Source of the DNA: Rhodeus uyekii
Taxonomy: Eukaryota; Chordata; Actinopteri; Cypriniformes; Acheilognathidae
NCBI GenBank assembly: GCA_037043235.1
Contig: JAWRVZ010000064.1
Coordinates: 558,001-622,000, forward strand
Reading direction: 5' to 3'
Length of the DNA: 64,000 bases
Below, piece after piece: positions 13,201-25,200 of this stretch. The translations under genes were made by a program, and so were the position numbers. The notes beneath the pieces are model-generated. The model had not been told where the DNA came from. It did no database searches and was given only the letters and a program-made list of their open reading frames with translations. Position 1 is the stretch's first letter, and the number at the start of each line of letters is the position of its first letter.

Positions 13201-16200
13201 AAGACTGTATTATATTGGTCTCTCTGCAAATGACTAAGACCCAATGGAAAACCAGCAGCTGGTCTATAAAGGATTGCAGCGTTCTGATGAGTCCACATTT
13301 AGTTTAATTTAGTAATTTTTCAGCATATTTAAGTTTATTTTTATAAGCTACTTTTATGGGTACAAACTTTTTATGGGTATATCTAAAAGCCTTAAGGGCC
13401 AGTCACACAGCAAAAACGCATGAATCACGCATGAATTATGCACATCTGCGCGGAGCGTGCGTAGTATGCATATTTCGTCGGTGGAACGAAGGTGGACCAT
13501 CAGTGATTGTAAGTGGATGTGCGTCGAAGGCGGTTTGTGCGTGATTTTGAGTTTTGAACGGTTCAAAATTTTTCCGACGCACAGCTGCCGGTGTGCGTTA
13601 TTCATGAGTCGGCGTGCGTAGTTTATGCATCGAGTATGCGTGACTATGCACGGGACACGCGTTGGCCATCAGTGCCTATGCGTCGGAACTGGTTCGAAAC
13701 CGCGCACGTCCATTGACGCCCCACCTTCATATCACTCATGAACCACGCATGAACGGCGCACGTATCACGTTCATTCCACTGACAATGTGGATTCTGAAAG
13801 TGCTTGTTCGTTTTTTGGACGCGCTCCGTCAGTGATTCATGCGTCGGACGTGCGTCGAATGTTCGTGGAATACGTTGGTCAATTTCTCGACGCACAAGCA
13901 CGCACAAACCACACCAATGTCTATTTAGTATTCTGTAATGTAAAAAGTAAACCTACAAATTCTGTAAGATGTGTCTGTATGTTATTGACTGAGTGGTGGT
14001 ACGAGTGTATTCACTGGGCTGGTGGGGAAAGCTGACCGTTGATCCAGTAGTCCTCAGAGATATCTGTGCGAATGTAATGCTGGTCTGGCGGCGGACCAAG
14101 AGAGCGGCTAAATGTGGTGTCCTTGCCCAGGAAATCAGACGCTGTGCCAGCGTAGAGATACTGATCTGAAAACAAGGAAAGGGAGAATCTCAGCATTAAC
14201 ATTTAAACATTAATCTGCAGTTAATCAGGCTGCAGGCACAGTTACATGAGCCAACCATCCGTCATCGCTATCATGTTCTCTTTTCCTCAAACACGTGATA
14301 TACAAGCCCTGAAATCTACACACAAATTACCATCTCTGTGGTATCCATGACAACCAAAGGGGGGTTTATGGTTTATTTTTTTATAATCACTCATTGATTT
14401 CTATCATCATCATTGTCATTTGGTGTTTGGGCCTTGTCATCTTTTTATGCATGTGGTTTGGAGCAAATCTCTGCAAAATAGAATGTGCTCTGTGTTCTCC
14501 CAGAGTTTTTCCCTATTGATTATGCCTCTGTCAGTGTAAATAAACAAACACATTCAACCACACCGCTGAAGGAGTTCACCCAAAAGTGAAAATTCTCATT
14601 TGCATTAATTACTTTAAATTTGATGGGGACAGTAGATATAAATATTTTTTATCTTAAACTTTTGATTTGTTGGGGCCTTTTTGGAGCTTGTCACAATTTG
14701 TTTTTGTTCAACAAATTTTCTTCAGAACTCTTGGAATGAGATGAAGGTGAGTAAATGATGACATAATTTTCACTTTTGAAAATTCGTTCCTAATTCAGGC
14801 CTTTTCAGGAAGGAAGGATCTGTAATGACTAATGGCTGTAATTAATCAAACTTTGCTCAGCTGGAAAAATTCAGGCTTCAATACAACCCATAAAAATGGA
14901 ACACAAGAAATAATTGACATTTTTGAAAGTTTACAGCTGGTGCTCTTGACAGGATGTGACATTTCTCCACAATCCTCCACTCCACTGGAAACATAAGGGT
15001 CAGTTTAACTTGAAGCAAAAACCAAATGTCTGACAGACATGAACCAGATTTTTCTTGGATCACGTGTAAAGAGTAAAATGCTCTATACATCAGATTTTTG
15101 TTTAAAGGAAGATCTGATTCAGTCTAACCTGTGAGTACTGAAGCAAAAGGCTGGTGTGGATCAAAAGGGCATTTCATTCGTCCAGATTCAATAGTGTTGC
15201 TGTGGAGGTGCAGCCAGCTGTCCTGTAATCATAGTAAATAAAAAACTTAAGAGAAATTACTTAACATCATGAGAGACCCAATATACTCTGTGTGGAAGCA
15301 GTCAGCAATTTAATTCCTTGCCTCTTTGTGACCTTTGACCTCTAAGAAAGCACATATGGGATGGAAGGCACCAGTGCCACAGGCGTAGACATGGGTCCGG
15401 TTATAGCTGTGCAAAACTCTTATGAAGTTAGCACATTCAGTCTGAAGTATAAAGAGAAATAAAGAAATTATGAACATGTGAAAAGTCCAAAATGTATTTG
15501 GATATTTAAATCACACATACAAATGTATTAATGCAATTGCAATAAATAGCAAAAAAAAAAGCCATCCAAATATGCAACTCCTTTTTTATACAAATAAATG
15601 AACAATTTAACAACAACAGTTATATATTGAAAGTGTAAATACCTAAGCATGTAACCAATACTAATGTCTAAATACTAATTGGGGAAACTGTAGAAAAGGA
15701 CAGAGTAAAAGCAGAACTATATAGTATACACTAACAGTTAAATCTTACCTATGCTTTGGCAAGATTTAGAAAAATGTTTTGGGAAACAATCTTATATGCT
15801 CATCCAGGCTGCATCTGTTTAATCAAATAAACACTAAAAAACGTAATATTGAGAAATGTTATCACAACTTCCAAAAACTTCCCTATCAGTCAATCATGTT
15901 CAACGTTACATCAGAACTGAACTGACAAATTTAGATCTCATTTATCTTCGAGTGTAACTAAAAGAGCCAATACACGTTGGTATGTGAGATTTGCATCGTG
16001 CGGTCCGCTACACGAAGTGGGTATATAAGAACTGCACATTCAGTTTTTCACTTCAGAGCCGAGTGGTTTGTCTTCTGACTGCATGAAATCATTTAACGAG
16101 TGAACTTTGAGTCGTAGGGAAGCCACTTCAGTGTGTTGCAGTGAGTCTTTTTAAACATGACATTCCACCCGTGTGTTTCTGGATGCAGTCTTTACCTGGC

Positions 16201-19200
16201 CATCTCTGGCAGTACGATCACTTCCTCACGTGTCTGGACTTAAAGCACGTTGAGGTGGTGTTCGTGGATGAGTCATGCAGCTATGTGGGAGAATGACCAT
16301 CTCGGTACTGCGGTCAAAACTCCAATAACTCCAAAACTCAAATTTCCTGATCTATTTCCTCTGCTGGCCAGCAGAGAGCTACTAAGCAGGGTGAACTGAG
16401 GATCACAGTGGCGGCAAACCTCGCCGTCCCACCGCAGCAGTGCCTTTCTTTCTGGAGGTACATGAGCAGGTTTCAAATTCACCTTTTTTCTGCCCAAAAA
16501 CGAGCTGATGCCTGGGTTTGTGGTGATCGCTCCGGTGGAGCATGCAGTAGGGATGCAGTTGTGTTCACACAGCACTGCTGCATGGAGACGTAATCTGCAT
16601 TTTTCATTAAGGGCCTGGAAGTTCTCGTCCATGTTCACAGCCAAGGCCTACAGAGCTGCTGGACAGGCCACTTCTGCCCTCCATGCCATGGCCCTCCTGC
16701 AAGTCTATCAGTCTCAAAACAGTCTGAGATGGTAGTTGACACCATCACTTCGGCAATGGCGCCCTCTATGAGGCACACTTATTCCTTTGAAGTGTAACCT
16801 GTTCACCGAGTGGTGCTCTCTGAAAGCCTGTGGAGGGGGCATGCTTTCCATCCTGCAAGAAGGGATGGAGTAAAGGCTGTCTACCTCCACCCTAAAAGTG
16901 TATGTTGCCGCTATCGCCAAATATCACGATACAGTAGATGATACGTTTGTGGTGCAGCGGTAGGAGGATTCTCCTCTCATATCATCATAGGTTTATTCAC
17001 GCCCTCACCTCATACCCTCTTGGGACCTCTCTCTTGTGCTGTTTGCTCTGTGGAGAGCACCTTTTGAACCTCTGCAGTCAGCTAAGCTTAAATTATTTTC
17101 AAGCTTAAAAATAAAGAAAGAGTTTGGAATTCATACCAAAGTGACACGTGCCCAAGGTTCCCACAGGAGGGAATAGAGATATTATGTCCCATCACCACAG
17201 TTGCTGTACCACTGCGAGCTGTCAGGACACCAGCTTGGCTCCACAGTGAAAACCTGAATGTACAATTGCATACGCTCTTCCTTAAATAATAATAATAATT
17301 ATTATTTGTTACATTTATATAGCGCTTTTCCAGAGCTCAAAGTGCTTTACATAGTAGGGGGGAATCTCCTCAACCACCACCAATGTGTAGCATCCACCTG
17401 GATGATGCGACGGCAGCCATATTGCGCCAGAACGCTCACCACACACCAGCTTAATGGTGGAGAGGAGACAGAGCAATGAAGCCAATTATAGTATGGGGGG
17501 GATTAGGAGGCCGTGATGGACCAAGGCCAATGGGCAAATTTAGCCAGGATGCCGGGGTTAAACCCCTACTCTTGCGAAGGACACCCTGGGATTTTTAATG
17601 ACCAAAGAGAGTCAGGTCCTCGGTTTGAAGAAACATCTCATCCGAAAGACGGACGTCTCGTCCGAAATACTCGCTCAGTGGGGCAGAGCGTGCAATGCAA
17701 ATCTTGCACTTTTTTAGATACACTCGAAGATGATTGATCTCTTATGCGAGATCCCAATTCGTCAGCTCTATTCTCACGTGACGTCTCAATTTCCTCCTTT
17801 AGGGAAAGGGGTTTACAATAGTGACCTAGCTCTCTTTCCCAAGACAGGTTAATAGTCTGTGTATTAAAATCAAAGTCTGAACACAAAGTCTGTGTTCATT
17901 CAGCAGACATAAATTCAGACCAATACTTACAAGAGGGTTTTTGCCAGCAAGTTTACACAAATCCACCCTGTCTCTTGGAGCTGGCCAGCTTAACTGCAAG
18001 TGAAAAACAGAAATGTTAGGTTTGCCATGTTTTATTCCATGTTCTTCCATTGACATAATGATTTTTATACTGTACAAACTGTATATTCTACCCCCTAAAC
18101 ATAAATCCCTAAACATAAACATCACAGAAAACTTTCTGCATTTTCCCATTTTCAAAATAATAAATATATTATGATTTCTAAGCCATTTTCTTCATGGGGA
18201 CCAAAAAAAGTCCACTAAGCTCAAAAGTGTCTGATAATACTATCCTTGCCAGGGACATTTGTTTACCACCCCATTCATTAGCACCACTATCATACACACA
18301 CACATTCAACTAAATTCAACAAGTACCTTACAAAATAAAAATAAGTGTTTACAATTGTCTCTCATGATATTTTTTAAGAAAAGTAAATCAACCATGAAGT
18401 GTAAATCATACAAAAAATCTGATTTAGAATGAGATCATCCCATGACTAAATTTAGGGTTTTAAACAGAATCCTTTGTGTATTTAACAGATGAAAAGCTAC
18501 AAACATGAAATACTGTACAAAGTTGGGTCCTGGGTAAAGCTCATGAGAGGGAGGATCACGTTCAGATAAAGAGTGATGAAGGGGCTGCTGGCCTTGTCTC
18601 TGCACACGTGTATTATAAAAGCTTAAATGCTTAGAATGCAAAGGGCTGACCTTTGACCTTGACCTCCAAGAGCCATCTCTATATGTAATATGCAATCCAT
18701 GATTACACAAGCTCGTGAGACTACTTTACATGACGGTACTTTGAAGATTGTCGTGCCTACCGCAAACTCAATACGCCGCACATCACACATCAAGCATAAG
18801 AGCTCAATACGTACCCTCCACCACACAAATAAAAAAAGAAAATGCATGAACAGATACGCATGAAACATGAGGCACAATCACACATGCCCTATATGGACCT
18901 TTTTTTTTAAATATATATATATTGCCCAAAAAAAACATTACATATACTTATTATATGGAGTACAAAGTACTGTACAACAATGGAGTAAGCATGACTTTAA
19001 AAAAAAAATATATATATATATATATATAAAATGTAAATGCAAAAAAAAATATAACAAACATATATAACTACATGTACGTGAAAAAGAGAAAAAAATGTTT
19101 TGTGTGCATTTGTGAGGCTGATGTGGAGACAGTGATTGACAGGTGAGATAATGGTAGGGTCAGTAGCATTGTAGGATGATGCTATAGGAATATCTAGATG

Positions 19201-22200
19201 TAGCAATGAAATAAATGTGAGAAATTGTTGGAATGAAGTAAACAAAATGACCTCTTATGGCAGAGACATAAATACACTTGAACGCCTACCATAAATGTAT
19301 TCATAAGCTAAACAGATCCAGACAATCTCAAACCATGTAATCAAGGACTTTTGTGATTAGAAATGTAAACAGTTTTGATTTGTAATTATATTTAATCCAG
19401 ATTATACTGTTCAAGAGTGTAACCAGTTGACAAGTCAAGAGTTTTAAAAACAGAAAAGGAAAAACACAGTTGTTCTCAATGACAATCCACACAACGATAC
19501 TCGAAAGAACAGTGTTACCACACATATAGCAAACACAAACAATAACCGACAAACTGACGAGTGAACAGGGAAAACTAAATACGCATGCGGGGATGAACAA
19601 ATGGTAACAAATGAGTGGTGAGAGAAACTGAAACAAAGGAAAAAGTGACTGAATGAAAACAAAATAGGAGTCCAAGTGTTGTGACGGTGTGACAATATGT
19701 AGAATGCTACCTGAGGGATAGAGAGAGAGAGAGAAACAGAGAAAGAGAAAGAGAAAGAGAAAAAGAAAAAGAAGAGCCACCAAAAAGAGCAGAAAAAGAA
19801 GCGATAGAGCAACAGACCAATCAGATAATTACAACTTCCTTCACCATATTAAAGCTGTGACAATTCATACCTATAGCTCTTGAGCACTATCAACATCTCT
19901 GTCTTTAGGAACTCCAAATGGCATTTAAAGTTAAGAAAGAGGGTGTGGAAAAAGTAACCTGGTTACGTAACTCACATTACTTGTAATCTGTTACCCCAAT
20001 CACTGATAGCGGATGCACTGCTTTTGAACAATTTTACTGTGGTATGCTACATTTTAATGTTTTAACGACAGCAGAGATTGCTTGCAGCATGAAAATTCCG
20101 CTTTAAATTGTGTTCTAAATAGCAAAAGTCATGATCTCTTTAAATATTATCAACTTATAATGATCATGATCATCTACTGAAAATACTATGCCTGGCTGCT
20201 TTTCCAAATGAAAGAAATGTGTCAACCAGTCTGAGAGTGAGCAAAGGTTTTTCTAAAGGATTCTATGGAAAGACTTGCTAAGTTCTGCCCAGACCACACA
20301 TAGCTTAAAGTCTTTACGTGCCTTTTCGGAGACGTGATTCTGCATGCCTGCAGGTGTTAGCCCTTAAGGTGTATGTGTCAGGGTTCTGCCTTCACATTCG
20401 GTCTAGTCACTTCTTGGTTTTGTGGCAGAGCTCTGACACTACCGTAATGTCTCGTGTTTAATGTGTGTGCGCGCGGCTTCGAGGATTCGAGCCGTGCGCG
20501 AGCTTGTCTGTAACGTCTTATGTGCGGGTTATGATGTCTGATCCCGAGACTGGTCTTGTTTAGTTTCGGTTTGTGTCGGGATTCGGACATTCATAACTCG
20601 TGTGTTCGTTCTTGTCGTGAGCTCGTAAGAACAGGTGATTTTACTCGTTCTTGCGAGCTCTATGTCATGTGAGTGGGTGCGGTTTCAAGCCTTGCGCGAG
20701 CCACGCCTCCTCTCGTCCGTGCGTCCCATCGGCCGCGTGCGTTCTTGTTGTGTTTTGTCAAGCGCAGTTTGGTTGTCACCAGCTGCGCGTCGTCTTTGTT
20801 TAATTGACTGCATGTTCATGTCTTGTCTGTTACCCCGCCCGTCTTGTTTCATTGTCATTAGTTTGATTTTATTCCAGCTGTGTTTTTCATCAATTGCCTT
20901 CCTCCTGTCTACTTAATCTCCCCGTGTTTGCCGTCCTGTGTCGTTGCGTTGTCTTTCCTAGTGTCAAGCCGTGGTCAGTCCTAGCACCATGTGTTCTAGC
21001 CAAGTTTAGTCTTGTTTGCCCCCACAGGGTTGTTGTTTTTTTTCATTTTTTTTTTTTTTTTTCTAATAAAGTCCAGTCCTCTTCTGCAATTGGGTCCTTG
21101 TCCTTCAAATCCCTGACAGTATGTGTTTACCTTTTTGGGGTGCTTATTGATGTTGTCTGGGTCCAGTAGGTAAATGTGGTCTTTTGCTCCCAGCAGTAAT
21201 CGGCTTCTCTCCTCATCCAAAAGTACTGTCTGAAACTGCTGTCCCTGGCTGGAACCCACAAATGGCACCACACTTCGAGACTGAATCAACTCTGGAGAAG
21301 ATAAACGAGGGTCATTAATGCAAAAATACACATATAGATTCAGAATCATGACTAAGCAAGATATGTATGTGTATAGAAATCATAAAATATACTTAAGTAG
21401 CAATGATATGAACTGGCCTACTGAAAACTGTTTAAAACTCCAAGAAAAATATCTAAATGACCTCTTATGTGCATCCGCTATAGTTTTAGGTATCTCGACA
21501 ATGTCTCAAACTGTGCTCACATTAGCCAAATTCAAAGTCTGCAGTCAAAAGAGATTTAACTATGATTTCTAACATTTCTCACCAAATTCTTGTTTAAGAT
21601 TGTTGTAAATTATCTGAACCATACTTTAAACAATGGTCTTATTTGTTAACATTTTAATTCCTCCAATATTTTTTTTTAGTAGAACCGCAATTAAAGTAGA
21701 AATGCGCATGTGGCGTACAGGGCGGGAGAAGTGAGAACTTCCAAGGCTGATGGCGTGATTGAGAATGAGCACTGCACTAGCCTCATGGAGGAGCAGAAGT
21801 ATAAAAGGAGGAGCGATGACAGTGAAGGACGAGAGGACCAGGCCTGGGCTTTACATTGTGTTTGTGTGGGCAGCAGTCATCCATGAGGGACTGCCGCCAT
21901 TACTTTCATTTTGTTGTTTATTTATTTGATAATTAAAGTGTTTAAATGTTCACCAGTTCCCGCCTCCTTCATCCCCAAACTGTGAACTTTGCTACAGAGC
22001 ATTAGAATGTTAACTTTAAAAAGGTGTTGACAATTTGGATAAAATATACGGTATAAAAATCATTGTCTATGAAAAATCCCCATAAAATATGAAAACCCAA
22101 CAACAACCTGATCTCATTTTTTTCTAATGTACTGAGAGGCTCCATTATCTTGATATTCAGTATGATCTACAGTAACTTCCTGTGTGTTCAGTTTCCATCT

Positions 22201-25200
22201 TGATAAAATACTACCCTCTCTTTAGCATCCGCCCATCTACAAAACCTCACTTCCCCTGCCAAACATAAACCGAGAGCCTCTGAGCTGTCTATAAGAATTC
22301 AGCTGGATCTAATTGCTCCAACTATCAATTCTCACATGTCAACACAGAGGCAGATTAGCCCAATGGTTCACTTGCAGTACATTTCATACCTCTTGTACTC
22401 TCTGAGGGAGCAATGACAGATTCTGTTATTCTTGCAGAAGAATGCTGGTTAACAGCTTAAACAGCTGAGATGTGGTTGAGATTTGCATTTGCGCATACAC
22501 TGAAGGTAAGCCAAAAGTTGTCACGATAACACAAATCAGATTAAAAGTTACAAGCTATCAACACCAACATTAGAGAGATGGAAAATCTCTAAAGGTGACG
22601 TTGTTAAGCCTTACTCATATTATCTTCGGTGCGTACAAACCAAACTCTCTGGATACATAATTCTTGAGATATTTTTGAAACACGTCATGATGTTTGACTA
22701 AAGCACACAGTCTTTGTAGACTTGGACAGAGTCCTAAATTTTCTCCACCCTATGTTCTGCTCTCCATGCACTCAAACATAACCATCTGCCAGCAACCTCA
22801 AAGCACAGAAATCTGGCAGTGTGCACTTAAACACTATGAAAAGCAGGTCTGTAGATTAATTTATCTTTTATGATACTCTTTTTGTTTCATTTTAAATTCT
22901 GAATTTCACATATACACACACCATTTGCTGTTCATTCTTTATACCTACTGATTTGCAGCTACCTCTCTACATCTGCTGTCTGCCATGGATGCAAATATTG
23001 TTTAAACATCCCAGTTGTGGTTGGGTCATGGGGCGTCTAGAGCATCAAGAAGCTGAATAAAGCCCTTACTTCCACTCATAGCATAACTCTATGTAGACAA
23101 CCACAAAAAAAAAATACTAGAAATTGCAACAGTCGATATGGCTATAGTAATAGAACTTGAGTGACAGTAATAAGACTATAGTAATAGCTTTGAGTGACAA
23201 AGCTTAAATGGAAAAGAAAAAAAAGATAAAACACTGCAAAAATGTACGCACCCTCAGGTTGTTCCAAACCTATATGACTTTTTCTACATGGAGCACCAAA
23301 TTAGCAGAATGTTTGAACTGCTTTCTTCCATTAAACAGATGTGGAAGATAAATCATGGGTTGGCAAGCCAAAGGGACAAAAAATAAAAAGTAGTATCTGA
23401 AATTACTTAATTATTCACCAAATATTTGTTTTACAACTGTTGTCACAATTCACTTTCATTGTACATAAGTACAGACATAAATACATTGTTACAGATGAAG
23501 CTTCCTCTCCGCCTCCTCCGGATCACCAGAGGGAGCTCTCACCAGAGTACTAACTTGCTATTTGGACTACAATTCCCATGACACTCACCAGAGACTGATT
23601 GCTCGCACCTTGCAGCTCATCACACACACTATATTAACACAACACCCACACGCTACCTTGCGTTACTTTGCGTTTATTCCTGGATTACTATTATGTTTCT
23701 GACCTTGGACTGTTTATCACTACTTTGACCCTTTTGCTGCCTGACCTTGCCTGTTTATCTGGATTTGTGTATGTTTGCTGCCTGCCTCGACCTAAGCCTG
23801 TCCCTCTTCACGATTCTGTTTTGCCACTTATCTGTACTCTGGTTACCAATTGAAATAAAGCTGCAGATGGATTCTCAATCGGCTGACTCTGCGTTACATA
23901 TATAATTTTGTGTTAAATTAAATAAAAAATATGGGCATTTGCGCTAGAACATGCAAGCATGTTGTCATGCCATCTCAGCGTTAGGACTCTTAGTTTGTTT
24001 TCATTTAGTCACGTGTTCCTTTGTTTCAGTTACTCCCGCCACTCATTTATCACCATGAACACTGATCATCACAGCTGTATGTCATTTGATCATCACGGTA
24101 TGTGTATGTAGTTCTCCCGTCATGTGTCAGTTGTTGTATGTATCTGTTACATGTTAGTGGAGATATTGCTATCACAATCACCCTCATATTTGTGGATTAC
24201 CTTTGTTTTCATTAAACTAATTTTAAACTCTTCTTCATCGTCGTCTGAAATTGTGACAGAACAACCGACCAAAAATTTGGTAAATGAGTTATGAACTCGT
24301 TGCTCAGATTGCAGTGGCTGCACAGACCAGCTGTGAAATGATAACCTTCACTGCCAAATTCTGCTATCTCATCGCCCCCTATCACTTGGATGACGAGATC
24401 ATCAAGTCAATGTACCTGGTCGGGGTAAACTTTATACGCCCAATGGAGCTCCCAGACAATCTCCGGTCTGAGCTGGGAGGAGGCAATCTTCCGATGTCTG
24501 GAGAGCTTCATTCCCCAATCCAGCAGAAGAAGAAGAAGAAATGTTACATTTATATAGCGCTTTTCCAGAGCTCAAAGCGCTTCACATAGTAGGGGGGAAT
24601 CTCCTCAACCACCACTCAACCAGTACCCAGCCAGACCCAGAGCCCAACCCACGACCATCTTTGACCAGATGGAGAGCTACAACCCTGAGGACAGCGCTAA
24701 CCCTTGGCCTGGAAGAGGAGCTCCAGAGTAAGTCTGACTGAAGTGTAAGCCTGCTACACCTGTGTTAGAGGGAAATCTGGTGGAGATGGATTGTGAGGAC
24801 TAGCTGGAAGATCCGTACACGAAAGTACTGCTTCCCACCCTACCTCGACCTGTACCATCTATCCATTCTGATTCATCGCTGTCTCTAGGCAACACCAAGA
24901 CCACGAACATAACCACCAGGGGAGACGAACTACCGCCACTGACCTCATCTTCTGCACCTTCATCCTCAAGCTCAGCCAGTCGTCCAGCCCCTACTCTGCT
25001 GGATGGATGCAGTCCCGCGGCATCACCAGGAACGCTTTGCTGGGACGTGATGCCACAGGTCTTGCCATCTCCAGTCTCGTCTGTTTTTGAGGATCCACCT
25101 CTGGCCTCAAATACCTGCGCTCTACCTCGGCCCGTCGACCTATCAGCTCCGCCCCGTCTCCTCCCATCCTCGGCTCCACAAACGACCCTCAACCTGACAG

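Noticed and set aside
13396..13910. Short tandem CGCAC/GCGTG words suggesting a CRISPR-like array or satellite
   Set aside because: Word spacing is irregular and the block matches a dispersed element with inverted ends, in a vertebrate genome.
19328..19812. Two overlapping 120-150-codon minus-strand frames rich in Phe and Ser
   Set aside because: They read across a purine/pyrimidine-biased GA-rich tract; composition is low complexity with no domain.
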